Numbered from the stretch's first letter, positions 36,618 to 46,555 are shown. The stretch: 64,000 nucleotides of DNA from Nocardia cerradoensis NBRC 101014 (GCF_000308535.1 NZ_BAFW01000199.1:1-64000); one strand, 5' to 3'. Notes: generated from the letters alone by a model not told the origin. Made by a program: numbers and translations.

Positions 36618-38093
36618 TCAGGCGCGAGCCGAGGTGGTGGACGGGGTGGAATCGGATTCGGGCGACCGTTCGGCCTGGAGCACCAGGGCTTCCGCCTGGG
36701 CGACGACGCCGGATTCGGCACGCGCCGAACGCATTCCGGGGCGCCGCAGGAAGACCGACCAGACGACGATCGCGCAGACGACGTAGAAGCCGAGGAACAC
36801 CCAGAAGGCGGTGGTCGCGGAGTTGGTGGAGGCGTAGGAGGAGCGCAGCACCAGGTTGATGGCCACCCCACCCAGGGCGCCGATCGCGCCGACGAAGCCG
36901 ATCAGCGCGCCCGAGGTGTTGCGCGACCAGGCGGCCTGCTCCCCGGCGCTCACCGGAAGACTCTTGGACTTCGCGTCGAAGACCGACGGGATGATCTTGG
37001 TGACCGACCCGTTGCCGATTCCGGAGAGCACGAACAGGGCGATGAATCCGCAGACCAGGGCGACCATGGTCACACCCGAGGCCACGCCGCCGTTGTGGTC
37101 GGCGGCCACACTGGACACCGCGACCACGACCGCCGCGACCATCATTCCGGCGAACCCGGCCAGCGTGACGCGGCTGCCGCCGAAGCGGTCGGCCATCTTG
37201 CCGCCGTAGGGGCGGGCCAGCGAACCCAGCAGCGGACCGACGAAGGCGATCTGCGCGGCATGCAGACTCGCCTGGGCGGCCGTATCACCGCCGGCCTTGA
37301 AGCCGATCTGCAGAATCTGGCCGAAGGCGAAGCTGAAGCCGATGAACGAGCCGAACGTGCCGATGTAGAGGAAGGCGATCGCCCAGGACTGCGGCACCTT
37401 CAGCGACTCCAGCATGTTGGACAGGTCGGCCTTCTGGTTGCGCAGATTGTCCATGTAGAGCGCGGCGCCGAGTCCGGCGATGGCGATGAACGCCAGATAC
37501 ACCAGGCAGACGACCGACGCGTAGGAGTTGCCGAGGGTGGCGATCACGAGCAGGCCGATCAACTGGATCACCGGGACGCCGATATTGCCGCCGCCGGCGT
37601 TCATACCCAGCGCCCAGCCCTTGAGCCGCTGCGGGTAGAAGGCGTTGATATTGGTCATCGAGGAGGCGAAGTTGCCGCCGCCCAGGCCCGCGAACGCCGC
37701 CACCACCATGAACGTGGTGTAGGAGGTGCCCGGCTGGTTGATGAAGTACAGCGTCAGCAGCGTCGGGACCAGCAGCATCAGGGCGCTGAAGATCGTCCAG
37801 TTGCGGCCGCCGAAGCGCGCGGTGGCGACGGTGTAGGGAATGCGCAGGATGCCGCCGACCAGGGTCGGCATGGCGACGAGGAAGAACTTCCCGGCGGCGT
37901 CGATGCCGAACTTGTCCGTCGGCATGAACAGCACCATCACCGACCAGATCGACCACACCGAGAATCCGACATGTTCGGCGATGACCGACCAGATCAGATT
38001 GCGGCGGGCGATCTTCTTGCCGCCGGCCTCCCAGGCCGCGACATCCTCGGCATCCCACTGCTCGATGTCGTGGTTACGCGTCAGCGTGCTCAA
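36618..38093 (-). CDS. narK: Nitrate/nitrite transporter NarK
   Basis: 491 aa, 12-helix MFS transporter. The nitrate signature appears twice: GGGNFASSMTNINAFYPQRL in the N-half and GIGNGSVTKIIPSVF in the C-half; RIPYT has the substrate-binding Arg. The cytoplasmic N-terminus EQWDAEDVAAWEAGGKKIA is typical. TTG 38093 is chosen because CAGGAGG lies 5 bases upstream; codons upstream of it do not look like NarK. First gene of the nitrite operon, so it probably supplies nitrate or nitrite to NirBD. Confidence 0.92.
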   Translation of the reverse strand: MSTLTRNHDIEQWDAEDVAAWEAGGKKIARRNLIWSVIAEHVGFSVWSIWSVMVLFMPTDKFGIDAAGKFFLVAMPTLVGGILRIPYTVATARFGGRNWTIFSALMLLVPTLLTLYFINQPGTSYTTFMVVAAFAGLGGGNFASSMTNINAFYPQRLKGWALGMNAGGGNIGVPVIQLIGLLVIATLGNSYASVVCLVYLAFIAIAGLGAALYMDNLRNQKADLSNMLESLKVPQSWAIAFLYIGTFGSFIGFSFAFGQILQIGFKAGGDTAAQASLHAAQIAFVGPLLGSLARPYGGKMADRFGGSRVTLAGFAGMMVAAVVVAVSSVAADHNGGVASGVTMVALVCGFIALFVLSGIGNGSVTKIIPSVFDAKSKSLPVSAGEQAAWSRNTSGALIGFVGAIGALGGVAINLVLRSSYASTNSATTAFWVFLGFYVVCAIVVWSVFLRRPGMRSARAESGVVAQAEALVLQAERSPESDSTPSTTSARA

Positions 38094-38411
38094 CAGGGCC
38101 TCCTGAAATCCGGTTGGCCCCAAGGTAGAAAACGGGTATTGCCGCGATGCTGCGCCGCATGACGCGCAAATCAACGGTTGCTCACGCACTCGGCGATTTC
38201 CCGGTGAGAACCGGGACTTTGTTTCGCCCATATGACACAACGGTTTCCGTGCGTCACAAAGTGCCGACGCTCACCCGGAAAGTCGGTGAGGTCGATACCG
38301 GCGAGTGGCCCGGACCACATGACGCGGGCGTCGGCTCACATCATGGCGACAAGCTCACCGCGGCGCAACCCGAGCGGTGAAGTCGCCGAAAGGTCGCGCC
38401 GCGGCAGCCGA
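38094..38411. other. Intergenic region upstream of narK-nirBD
   Basis: 318 bases between narK (minus) and the 3' end of the cynX-like gene (minus). It holds the GlnR-like box at 38221-38257 and about 125 bases of leader before the narK TTG. No small gene was found. Confidence 0.6.
38221..38257 (-). promoter_or_regulatory. GlnR box upstream of narK-nirBD operon
   Basis: Read on the minus strand: GTGAC-N5-GAAAC-N6-GTCAT-N6-GAAAC. The known actinomycete GlnR operator is GTnAC-N6-GAAAC repeated, so four half-sites match with one base change and one spacer shorter by one. It lies 128 bases before the narK start, a normal distance for activation. With an NnaR-like gene in the operon, joint GlnR/NnaR control is likely. 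Confidence 0.8.
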
Positions 38412-39659
38412 TCAGTGCCAGGTGTCCTCGAGCATCCGCGGCTTGCACGCCTGCCAGGCGCCGGCCACCAGCACCAGTACGGCCACCGCCAGCAGCGCGA
38501 AGGGCGCGCCCCACCCGCCGACCACGCTGTGCAACACGCCGAACAGCAGGGGGCCGACGCAGGCGACGGTGTAGCCGACGCCCTGGGTGAAGCCCGACAG
38601 CGCCGCCGAACCGGCCTGGGTGCGGGTGCGCAGATTGATCAGCGTGAGCGCCATCGGGAAGGTGCTCGGGCCCAGGCCCAGCAGCAGCACCCACAGCCAC
38701 GGCGCGCTCATCGGGGCGATCAGCAGGCCGGCGAAGGCCGCGAAAAACGCTATCGCGCAGCCGATCACGACGGGGAAGGGATTGCGGATGCGGGCGGTGA
38801 ACGAGGGTGCGGTCAACGCGGCCGCCAAGCCCATGAAGGAGAAGAAGGCGACCATCGTGCCGCCGAAGCTCGCGTCGGCGCCCGCGTCGGCGAAGAGTTT
38901 GGGCAGCCAGGTGAACATCGAGTAGGTGACCAGCGAGGTCATGCCGAACATGGCGGCCATCCCCCACGCCAGCGGCGACCGCCGGATATTGCCCGCCCGC
39001 GCGGGCTGTTCGCCCGGCACCTCGGCCACCGCGGTGGTGTCCGCGCGATCGTGACCACGCCGCCCCCGCAGTACACCCAGCCACGGCACCACGGCCGCGA
39101 ACCCGAGCAGCGCCCACAGCCCGAGCGAGACCCGCCAGCCGGCGGCATCGGCGACCGGGACGGCGATCAGCGCCGGCACCACGGTGCCGATCTGCACCAT
39201 CGTGATGTACACCGAGCTCAGCACCGCCAGGCGATCGGCGAAATACCGCTTCACCAGGGGTGGAATCACGACATTGCCGATGCCCATACCGGCCAGCGCC
39301 AGCGCGGACAGACTCAGCAGCTCCCAGGTGTCGGGCACCAGGGCCCGGGTGAGTTGCCCGGCCCCGGCCATGCACATGGCCACCAGTGCGGTGCGTTCCA
39401 GGCCCAGCCGGCGCACGAAGATCGGGGTGATCAGCCCGGCGAGGGCGAACATGGCGGTCGGGATCATGCCGAAGACACCGACGATGGCGGTGGAATAGCC
39501 GATATCGGCGCCGATTCGTTCGGCGAGCGGGGTGAAGGCGGTGACCGCCACACGCAGCGTGAGCGCCGAGACGACGATCGCGACCAGAACGAGAATCCGG
39601 CCCTCGGCCAGGCCGCGGCGCCGGATGTCGGTGGTCGACTGCAGAGGGGTAACCGTCAC
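38412..39659 (-). CDS. CynX/NimT-family MFS transporter
   Basis: 415 aa with 12 predicted helices, like the cyanate/2-nitroimidazole (CynX/NimT) exporters: RVAVTAFTPLAERIGADIGY, VGVFGMIPTAMFALAGLITP, ALAGMGIGNVVIPPLVKRYF, LGPSTFPMALTLINLRTRTQ. The substrate is not fixed by sequence. GTG 39659 is used because a TATGAT -10 lies 6 bases before it, giving a leaderless message; ATG 39698 would lie upstream of that promoter. Divergent from a GntR-type regulator. Confidence 0.85.
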   Translation of the reverse strand: MTVTPLQSTTDIRRRGLAEGRILVLVAIVVSALTLRVAVTAFTPLAERIGADIGYSTAIVGVFGMIPTAMFALAGLITPIFVRRLGLERTALVAMCMAGAGQLTRALVPDTWELLSLSALALAGMGIGNVVIPPLVKRYFADRLAVLSSVYITMVQIGTVVPALIAVPVADAAGWRVSLGLWALLGFAAVVPWLGVLRGRRGHDRADTTAVAEVPGEQPARAGNIRRSPLAWGMAAMFGMTSLVTYSMFTWLPKLFADAGADASFGGTMVAFFSFMGLAAALTAPSFTARIRNPFPVVIGCAIAFFAAFAGLLIAPMSAPWLWVLLLGLGPSTFPMALTLINLRTRTQAGSAALSGFTQGVGYTVACVGPLLFGVLHSVVGGWGAPFALLAVAVLVLVAGAWQACKPRMLEDTWH

Positions 39660-39664
39660 CGCGA

Positions 39665-39695
39665 AATCATAGGATGATTGGATGAAAGCGGGCAA
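39665..39695 (-). promoter_or_regulatory. Leaderless promoter of the cynX-like gene with overlapping dyad
   Basis: On the minus strand TTGCCC (39695-39690), 18 bases, TATGAT (39671-39666), then six bases to the GTG start. The -10 lies inside a perfect dyad AATCAT-AGG-ATGATT (39665-39679), a natural operator for the divergent GntR/FadR-type regulator. Confidence 0.7.
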
Positions 39696-39718
39696 CAAAT
39701 GTGAGGAGGGGTACTCTA

Positions 39719-40405
39719 TTGGCCGTGCAACCAGTCCGGCGCACCAGCCTCATCGCTCAGGTCACCGAACAGCTGCGCGCTGAAATCCGTTCGGGGCGTT
39801 GGCCGATCGGCTCCCGCATCCCGACCGAACCGGAACTCACCGAATTGACCGGCACCGGCCGCAACACCGTGCGCGAAGCGGTGCAGGCGCTCGTGCACGC
39901 CGGCATGCTCGAACGCCGGCAGGGTTCGGGCACCTACGTCATCGCCGCCTCCGATCTCGGCGGCACCCTCACCAAATACTTCGCCGACGCCGTCGAACGC
40001 GATGTGCTCGAACTGCGCCAGGCCCTCGACGTGCAGGCCGCCCGGCTGGCCGCGCTGCGCCGCGACGACAACGACGTGCAGACCCTGCTGCGACTGCTCG
40101 AGCGACGCAGCCAGGTCTGGGATACCGACAGCACCGCGGCCGTCGACGCCGACGTGGCACTGCACCGCGCCATCGTCGCCGCCAGCCACAACACCGTCTA
40201 CCTCGAGTTCTACGATTCGCTACTGCCCGTGATCGAGGACGTGATTCGTTCTCGCACAACCAAATACGGCAACCAGTATCACGACGAACACGCCGAGCTG
40301 GTACATGCCGTGATCGACGGCGACTCCGACCGCGCCGCTCGCGCCGCCAACTGCTTCCTCGGCTCGCTCATCGCCGAATACCCCGAACGGTCCGCCGGCA
40401 GGTAA
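39719..40405 (+). CDS. GntR-family regulator, FadR/FCD subfamily
   Basis: 228 aa. N-terminal winged helix: SLIAQVTEQLRAEIRSGRWP, GSRIPTEPELTELTGTGRNT, VREAVQALVHAGMLERRQGSG. C-terminal FCD helical domain with metal-site residues (ELRQALDVQAARLAA, VALHRAIVAASHN, HAELVHAVIDGD). TTG 39719 sits 7 bases after AGGAGGGG; GTG 39701 and 39725 are less well placed. It likely controls the divergent transporter. Confidence 0.88.
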   Translation: MAVQPVRRTSLIAQVTEQLRAEIRSGRWPIGSRIPTEPELTELTGTGRNTVREAVQALVHAGMLERRQGSGTYVIAASDLGGTLTKYFADAVERDVLELRQALDVQAARLAALRRDDNDVQTLLRLLERRSQVWDTDSTAAVDADVALHRAIVAASHNTVYLEFYDSLLPVIEDVIRSRTTKYGNQYHDEHAELVHAVIDGDSDRAARAANCFLGSLIAEYPERSAGR

Positions 40406-40574
40406 ACGATTCGTCACCGTCGTGCCGGAAGCGGGGTGAGCGAGTGTTGCTGCGAACGTCACGGAGCGTGAATCGCACGTAATTTCGCGTTCCTACCGTG
40501 GATACGACCGCCGGACCCCGACCTCCGGGTCCCCGAGATGAGGGCGGTCGCATCCCTTCGAGAGGAACGCGCCG

Positions 40575-42041
40575 ATGACTACCACCGACGCCGCGATATC
40601 GGCCACCGCCGCTCCCGACTTCCACCATCAGGCCCGCGGCCGCTGGCTCGAGCACTGGGAGCCCGACAACGAAACCTTCTGGGAGAACGGCGGAAAGCGC
40701 ACCGCCCGTAAGAATCTCGCCTTCTCGGTCTTCTCCGAGAACCTGGGATTCAGTATCTGGGTGCTGTGGGCCAGCGTGGTCACCGCCATGGGTTCGGCGG
40801 GCTTTCATTATCTGAGCGGCCCGGACGCCGTGGCCAATTCGCTGCTGCTCACCTCCACCCCCACCCTCGTCGGCGCCGCGCTGCGCGTCCCCTACACCTT
40901 CGCCATTCCGAAATTCGGCGGCCGCGCGTTCACCGTCTTCAGTGCGGGCATGTTGCTGCTGCCGACGGTGGGCCTCGCCTATTTCGTCAATCAGCCCGGC
41001 ACGCCGTTCTGGGTGTTCATGCTGCTGGCCGCGCTCGCCGGCGTGGGCGGCGGCAATTTCTCCTCGTCGATGGCGAATATCAATTTCTTCTTTCCCGAGG
41101 GGAAGAAGGGCGCCGCACTGGGAATCAACGCGGCGGGCGGCAATATGGGCGTCGCGCAAACTCAGCTGCTGGTGCCGCTGATCATCACCCTCGGCACCCA
41201 TCTCATGGCGAAGGATCCGGCCGGTTACCGGTTCGGCATCACCCTCGCGGTGCTGGTGTGGATTCCGTTCATCCTCGTCGCCATGTTCGGCGCGCTGCGG
41301 TACATGGATTCGATCACCGGCGCGAAATCCGACGGCAGTTCCTATCGGCTGGCCCTGACCAACCGGCACACCTGGATCATGGCGGTGCTCTACATCGGCA
41401 CCTTCGGTTCGTTCATCGGCTTCTCCTTCGCCTTCCCCACCCTGCTCAAATCCACGTTCCCGGAGCTGGCGAAGATCGGCTGGATGTCCACGATCGGCAA
41501 CCTCGCCTTCCTCGGCGCCTTCGTCGGATCGCTGAGCCGGCCCTTCGGCGGGTGGATCGCGGACCGATTCACCGGCGCCCGGATCACGGCCTACGTCTTC
41601 ACCGGGATGGCCGGCGCCACCGCGCTGATCGTGGCCGCGCTCTCGGTGAAGAACTTTCCGCTGTATCTGATCTCGTTCCTGCTGCTGTTCGTGCTGTCGG
41701 GCATCGGCAACGGTTCCACCTACCGGATGATCCCCTCGATCTTCGGCGCCGAGGCCAAGCGCCGCGCCGCCGAGTACGGCCAGGACCCGGCGACCGCCCT
41801 GGCCGCGGCCAAACGGCAGGCGGGTGCCGCGATCGGCGTCGTCGGCGCGGTGGGCGCGGCCGGCGGGTGGGTGCTGCAGCAGGCGCTGCGGGAATCCAAT
41901 ATCCACTTCGGCGGGATGGCACCGGCCTTCTGGGCCTACGCCGTCGCCTTCCTGGTGATGGGCGGACTCACCTGGTGGTTCTATCTGCGCTCGTCGTTCG
42001 CCGTCGAGCGGGTGCCGTCACTGGCCCACGCGGGCGTCTGA
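40575..42041 (+). CDS. narK: Second nitrate/nitrite transporter NarK
   Basis: 488 aa, 12-helix MFS with both nitrate signatures (GGGNFSSSMANINFFFPEGK; GIGNGSTYRMIPSIFG) and RVPYTFAIPKFGGR. The N-terminus WLEHWEPDNETFWENGGKR is the conserved cytoplasmic part. An AGAGGAA ribosome site precedes the ATG. It has its own transcription unit; a weak TAAAC-N5-GTCAC element (40403-40417) lies upstream. Two NarK copies may split import of nitrate and exchange for nitrite between respiration and assimilation. Confidence 0.93.
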   Translation: MTTTDAAISATAAPDFHHQARGRWLEHWEPDNETFWENGGKRTARKNLAFSVFSENLGFSIWVLWASVVTAMGSAGFHYLSGPDAVANSLLLTSTPTLVGAALRVPYTFAIPKFGGRAFTVFSAGMLLLPTVGLAYFVNQPGTPFWVFMLLAALAGVGGGNFSSSMANINFFFPEGKKGAALGINAAGGNMGVAQTQLLVPLIITLGTHLMAKDPAGYRFGITLAVLVWIPFILVAMFGALRYMDSITGAKSDGSSYRLALTNRHTWIMAVLYIGTFGSFIGFSFAFPTLLKSTFPELAKIGWMSTIGNLAFLGAFVGSLSRPFGGWIADRFTGARITAYVFTGMAGATALIVAALSVKNFPLYLISFLLLFVLSGIGNGSTYRMIPSIFGAEAKRRAAEYGQDPATALAAAKRQAGAAIGVVGAVGAAGGWVLQQALRESNIHFGGMAPAFWAYAVAFLVMGGLTWWFYLRSSFAVERVPSLAHAGV

Positions 42042-42060
42042 GGGCTGAACTCACAAATGT

Positions 42061-42095
42061 GCGGGCCCGCCGGTTGGATCGATCGGCGGGCCCGC
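42061..42095. terminator. Hairpin between convergent narK and TIGR02569 gene
   Basis: Perfect 11-base inverted repeat GCGGGCCCGCC / GGCGGGCCCGC with a 13-base loop. There is no T-tract, as is common in high-GC actinobacteria. It lies between converging genes and its last base touches the stop codon of the minus-strand gene. Confidence 0.65.
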
Positions 42096-42946
42096 TACAG
42101 CATCAACCGAATCATGTCGGCCGTATGCGCCAGGCCGGGAAACGCCTCCGGCGTCGACCGCGGATGCAGCGCGTGCACCGCGAGCCGGAACATGACCGCG
42201 CGCAACAACATCTGCGGCCACTCCGGCAGATCCGACCACCGCTCGAGCAGGCCCGGATCCGCACCGCCCCAGGACAGCGCGTCGACCACGATCACCCCGG
42301 CCGCCCAGGACGCGGGCCGCCAGTACGGGGTGATGTCGGTCAGCCCGGGCGCCTGGCCGTTCGTGAACAGCACCGTGCCGAACAGATCACCGTGCACGAG
42401 CTGCGACGGGATCTGCACCGGTTTCCGCAGCGTCGCGAGCTGGGCCAGCATATCGATGCTGTGGCGCCCGTCCGGCGTGGTCACCGGCAGCATGCCCCCG
42501 GCCTTCAGACTGCGCAGCGGCACCGTCTCCCAGGCGGCCCGATCGGCGGCGACGAAGACATCGACATCGACCCACGGCGCGATCGGCTGCTGGGCCAGGA
42601 AACGCGGCCGCTCCAGCCGCGCGGTGGCGTAGTGCAGGCGCAACGACACCGAGACCACCTCGTCGTGGCGTGGTTCCGGGGTGCCGTCCATATAGGTGTC
42701 GGCACGCCAGCCGGACACCACGTAGCGACCGTCGGTCGCACGCACCGGGCGCGCCAGCCGCACCCCATCCACCCGCAGTGTCTCCCGCACCTTCGCCGAC
42801 CACGCCGCCCGGGCGTGATCGGCCACCGGGCTGAGCACCACCTCTCCGCACCGCCACCCACCGTCCCAGTCGCCCAGCGCGACCGGGGACACTTCGCGCA
42901 GCCCGAAAGTGGCCCGCACATGCTCCGGAGGTTCGACAGATGTCAC
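42095..42946 (-). CDS. TIGR02569-type conserved actinobacterial protein
   Basis: 283 aa, equivalent to the protein that lies next to moeZ in M. tuberculosis (Rv3205c as I recall). Seen: VRATFGLREVSPVALGDWDG, GWRCGEVVLSPVADHARAAW, VHGDLFGTVLFTNGQAPGL with DITPYWRPASWAAGVIVVDA, an aminoglycoside-phosphotransferase-like arrangement (HGDL, DxTPYWR), so it may be a kinase-fold enzyme. Function unknown. GTG 42946 is chosen; TACGGT lies 6 bases upstream, so the mRNA may be leaderless. Upstream frame extension to 43405 looks non-coding. Confidence 0.8.
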   Translation of the reverse strand: MTSVEPPEHVRATFGLREVSPVALGDWDGGWRCGEVVLSPVADHARAAWSAKVRETLRVDGVRLARPVRATDGRYVVSGWRADTYMDGTPEPRHDEVVSVSLRLHYATARLERPRFLAQQPIAPWVDVDVFVAADRAAWETVPLRSLKAGGMLPVTTPDGRHSIDMLAQLATLRKPVQIPSQLVHGDLFGTVLFTNGQAPGLTDITPYWRPASWAAGVIVVDALSWGGADPGLLERWSDLPEWPQMLLRAVMFRLAVHALHPRSTPEAFPGLAHTADMIRLML

Positions 42947-43167
42947 GGCCGTACCGTAACCCCGGGAACTTGTCCACTCGAGACAACGCGCTGAGCCGCC
43001 TCCCCGGAACTTTTGCGTACCAGTAAGTGCCGCGTCAGTCGCTGCCCGGTCCTGCGTTGGGAGCGGGGACAGTGCTGGGCGTACCCGGCGAGTTACCCAT
43101 GTTCTCGCGAAATCGGTGATCTCTGTCCCGTAGCGGAAATACGGGACAGCATCGACGGGAATTTGTG

Positions 43168-44367
43168 TCAGTAGACCGGCAGGCTCGGGTCCACTTGGTT
43201 GGCCCAGGCGACGATTCCGCCCTGGAGGTGGGTGGCGTCGGAGAATCCGGCGCGCTTGAGGGCCGCCAGGGCCTCCGCGGAGCGGATGCCGGTCTTGCAG
43301 TGCAGGACGATCGGGGTGTTCTGCGGGAGTTCGGCGAGTGCCTCGCCGGACAGGATGCGGTCCTTCGGGATCAGGGTCGCGCCGTCGATGCGGACGATGT
43401 CCCATTCCACCGGTTCGCGGACGTCGATGATGGCGACATCCTTACCCGCGTCGAGCATGTCCTTGAGTTCGCGGGCGGTCACCGTGGAACCGACCGCGGC
43501 GGCCTGGCCCTCCTCGGAGACCACACCGCAGAACGCCTCGTAGTCGATGAGCTCGGTGATGGGCTGCCGCTCCGGATCGCGCCGCAGCTTGATGGTGCGG
43601 TAGTTCATATCCAGTGCGTCGTAGACCATCAGGCGGCCGAGCAGGGTCTCCCCGATGCCGGTGATCAGCTTGATGGCCTCGGTGACCATGATCGAACCGA
43701 TCGACGCGCACAGCACACCCAGCACACCGCCCTCGGCGCAGGACGGGACCATGCCCGGCGGCGGCGCCTCGGGGTACAGGTCGCGGTAGTTGATGCCGCG
43801 CTTCTCACCGTCGGGACCGTCGGGGGCGTCCTCCCAGAACACCGAGACCTGGCCCTCGAACCGGTAGATCGACCCCCACACATACGGCTTACCGGCCAGC
43901 ACGGCGGCGTCGTTGACCAGGTAGCGGGTGGCGAAGTTGTCGGTGCCGTCGACGATCAGGTCGTACTGCGCGAACAGATCGACCGCGTTCTCGGGCTCCA
44001 GCCGGAGCTTGTGCAGCACCACCTCGACGCCGGAATTGATCTCCAGAATCGAATCACGCGCACTGTCGGCCTTGCTGCGGCCGATATCGGATTCGCCGTG
44101 AATGATCTGCCGTTGCAGATTCGACGCGTCCACCTCGTCGAACTCCACGATGCCGAGCGTGCCGACACCGGCCGCGGCCAGATACAGCAGCGCCGGCGAG
44201 CCGAGACCACCCGCACCGATCACCAGCACCTTGGCATTCTTCAGACGTTTCTGCCCGTCCATCCCGACATCGGGAATGATCAAATGCCGGCTGTAGCGGG
44301 CGACCTCATCCCTGGTCAGCTCCGCGGCCGGTTCGACCAGTGGCGGCAGGGACTGTGGTGATGACAC
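43168..44367 (-). CDS. moeZ: MoeZ: MoeB-like adenylyltransferase with rhodanese domain
   Basis: 399 aa. Residues 20-270 are an E1-like ThiF/MoeB domain: VLVIGAGGLGSPALLYLAAA (ATP loop), DASNLQRQIIH, DGTDNFATRYLVNDA. Residues 300-399 are a rhodanese domain whose active Cys is in LHCKTGIRSAEAL. MoeZ adenylates and sulfurates small carrier proteins (MoaD, CysO) for molybdopterin and cysteine synthesis. GTG 44367 has GAGGAG 8 bases upstream and gives the family length. It is needed for the molybdoenzymes of this window. Confidence 0.93.
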   Translation of the reverse strand: MSSPQSLPPLVEPAAELTRDEVARYSRHLIIPDVGMDGQKRLKNAKVLVIGAGGLGSPALLYLAAAGVGTLGIVEFDEVDASNLQRQIIHGESDIGRSKADSARDSILEINSGVEVVLHKLRLEPENAVDLFAQYDLIVDGTDNFATRYLVNDAAVLAGKPYVWGSIYRFEGQVSVFWEDAPDGPDGEKRGINYRDLYPEAPPPGMVPSCAEGGVLGVLCASIGSIMVTEAIKLITGIGETLLGRLMVYDALDMNYRTIKLRRDPERQPITELIDYEAFCGVVSEEGQAAAVGSTVTARELKDMLDAGKDVAIIDVREPVEWDIVRIDGATLIPKDRILSGEALAELPQNTPIVLHCKTGIRSAEALAALKRAGFSDATHLQGGIVAWANQVDPSLPVY

Positions 44368-44485
44368 GTCGCAGACTCCTCGAATCGAATTCGCCGATAG
44401 GGCTTGCATGTGCAACGCGGCGAACCGAGCCGTTCTTCCCGTGCCGCCTCTCCGCGAGCCGTGCCGGCATGCCGGCATGCCGTTG

Positions 44486-45610
44486 CTATCCCCGAGGATA
44501 CGGCCAGGGGTTGAAGCGGCACTTCTTCCCGTCCATCGGGACCACGCCCTGCGGGTCGAGGGTCGCGATGTCGTTGTTGCGGGTGCCGAAGGTCTGCTGC
44601 ATCATCACCGGCGCCAATCCCCCGTCGATCTCGCACGGCTGGTGTTCGTGGTAGCCGATGGCGTGGCCGACCTCGTGATTGATCTGGTACTGGCGATACG
44701 AGCCGATATCGCCCTCGAAGGCGGTGGCACCGCGCACCCAGCGCACCTCCGAAAGCACCACGCGGCCGAGATCGGAGTTGTAGCAGGAGGAATCGATCGG
44801 AATCTCGAAACCGCAGGCCGATTTGGTGGTCTGCCGGGAGGTCAGCGAGACCCGGAAATCCGGTTCGCCGGTGTCGATGCGACGGAAACCGAAGCGCGGG
44901 TCGTGGGTCCAGCTCTTGGGATTGGCGAGGGTCGCCTCCACCATCTTGGCGACCGAATCGTCCCCGCCGAGCGAGGTGGTGTCGACACCGTTCTCGACCT
45001 CGACGGTGTAGGTGAACTGATGTTCCTGACCGGCCCCGATCTGGGCCGACGTCCCGGGAACGATATGCCAGGTGCCCGCCGCGGTCTCGGTGAACGCCCC
45101 GCCCGCGGGAAGCGCGCCGGAGGGCGGATCGCCGGCGAACTTACCGTCACCCTTGGGTGGTGCGCCGATGATGCCGGCCTTGCTGGTGTGCTGGCTGAGC
45201 CGGCCCAGGGCGGGTGTGGAACCACCGGAGGTGTCGGTACCCCCCTTGACGGCGTCCACGACGACCAGCACGGTGATGATCACCAGCACCGGCAGTGCGT
45301 AGGCTCGCCAGCCGTAGGTGGAGACGAACCGGCCCAGCGCGCTCTGCTTCTTCGTATCCCGTTCCGGCCGTGGCCGATTCGCGGCGTCATGGGCACCGGT
45401 CGGATCCCATTTCGCACGCAGCGGCTGATGGGAACGATCGCCGTGGCCGTAGCCCGAATACAGGCCGAGCGGATCGTAGAATTCGGGGATTTCCGTCGTT
45501 TGCTGCCGGTCACGCCGGCCGGCGCCGGCCGATTCCGCGCGCGCGGCCAGCACGCCTGCGGGGCGAGGCGAATCGGGCCCGCCGGTCGGTCTGCCCCGTT
45601 GATCGCTCAC
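44486..45610 (-). CDS. DUF3152 membrane-anchored protein with zinc-protease motif
   Basis: 374 aa. A disordered cytoplasmic N-terminus of about 100 residues, one transmembrane helix (YALPVLVIITVLVVVDAV), then an external DUF3152 domain. HEVGHAIGYHEH is a full metzincin-type HExxHxxxxxH zinc motif; Cys pairs (ACGFEIPIDSSCYN, PCEID, KKCRF) suggest disulfides. Probably an extracytoplasmic metalloprotease; substrate unknown. Gene order with moeZ and the TetR gene is as in mycobacteria (Rv3207c). Confidence 0.85.
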   Translation of the reverse strand: MSDQRGRPTGGPDSPRPAGVLAARAESAGAGRRDRQQTTEIPEFYDPLGLYSGYGHGDRSHQPLRAKWDPTGAHDAANRPRPERDTKKQSALGRFVSTYGWRAYALPVLVIITVLVVVDAVKGGTDTSGGSTPALGRLSQHTSKAGIIGAPPKGDGKFAGDPPSGALPAGGAFTETAAGTWHIVPGTSAQIGAGQEHQFTYTVEVENGVDTTSLGGDDSVAKMVEATLANPKSWTHDPRFGFRRIDTGEPDFRVSLTSRQTTKSACGFEIPIDSSCYNSDLGRVVLSEVRWVRGATAFEGDIGSYRQYQINHEVGHAIGYHEHQPCEIDGGLAPVMMQQTFGTRNNDIATLDPQGVVPMDGKKCRFNPWPYPRG

Positions 45611-45661
45611 CCGAACAGATTCTCACAGGCCGTTCTGTGGCACATACATACCTGCCGTTGA

Positions 45662-46555
<894 letters not shown>

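Noticed and set aside
33946..36786. Long plus-strand open frame opposite nirB
   Set aside because: Antisense shadow; nirB on the other strand has every cofactor motif.
40403..40417. GlnR site upstream of the second narK
   Set aside because: TAAAC-N5-GTCAC is a single weak pair overlapping the end of the GntR gene; not strong enough to list as a site.
42947..43405. N-terminal extension of the TIGR02569 gene
   Set aside because: The sequence is Arg/Pro-rich with no conserved features, and GTG 42946 has a promoter-like hexamer directly upstream.
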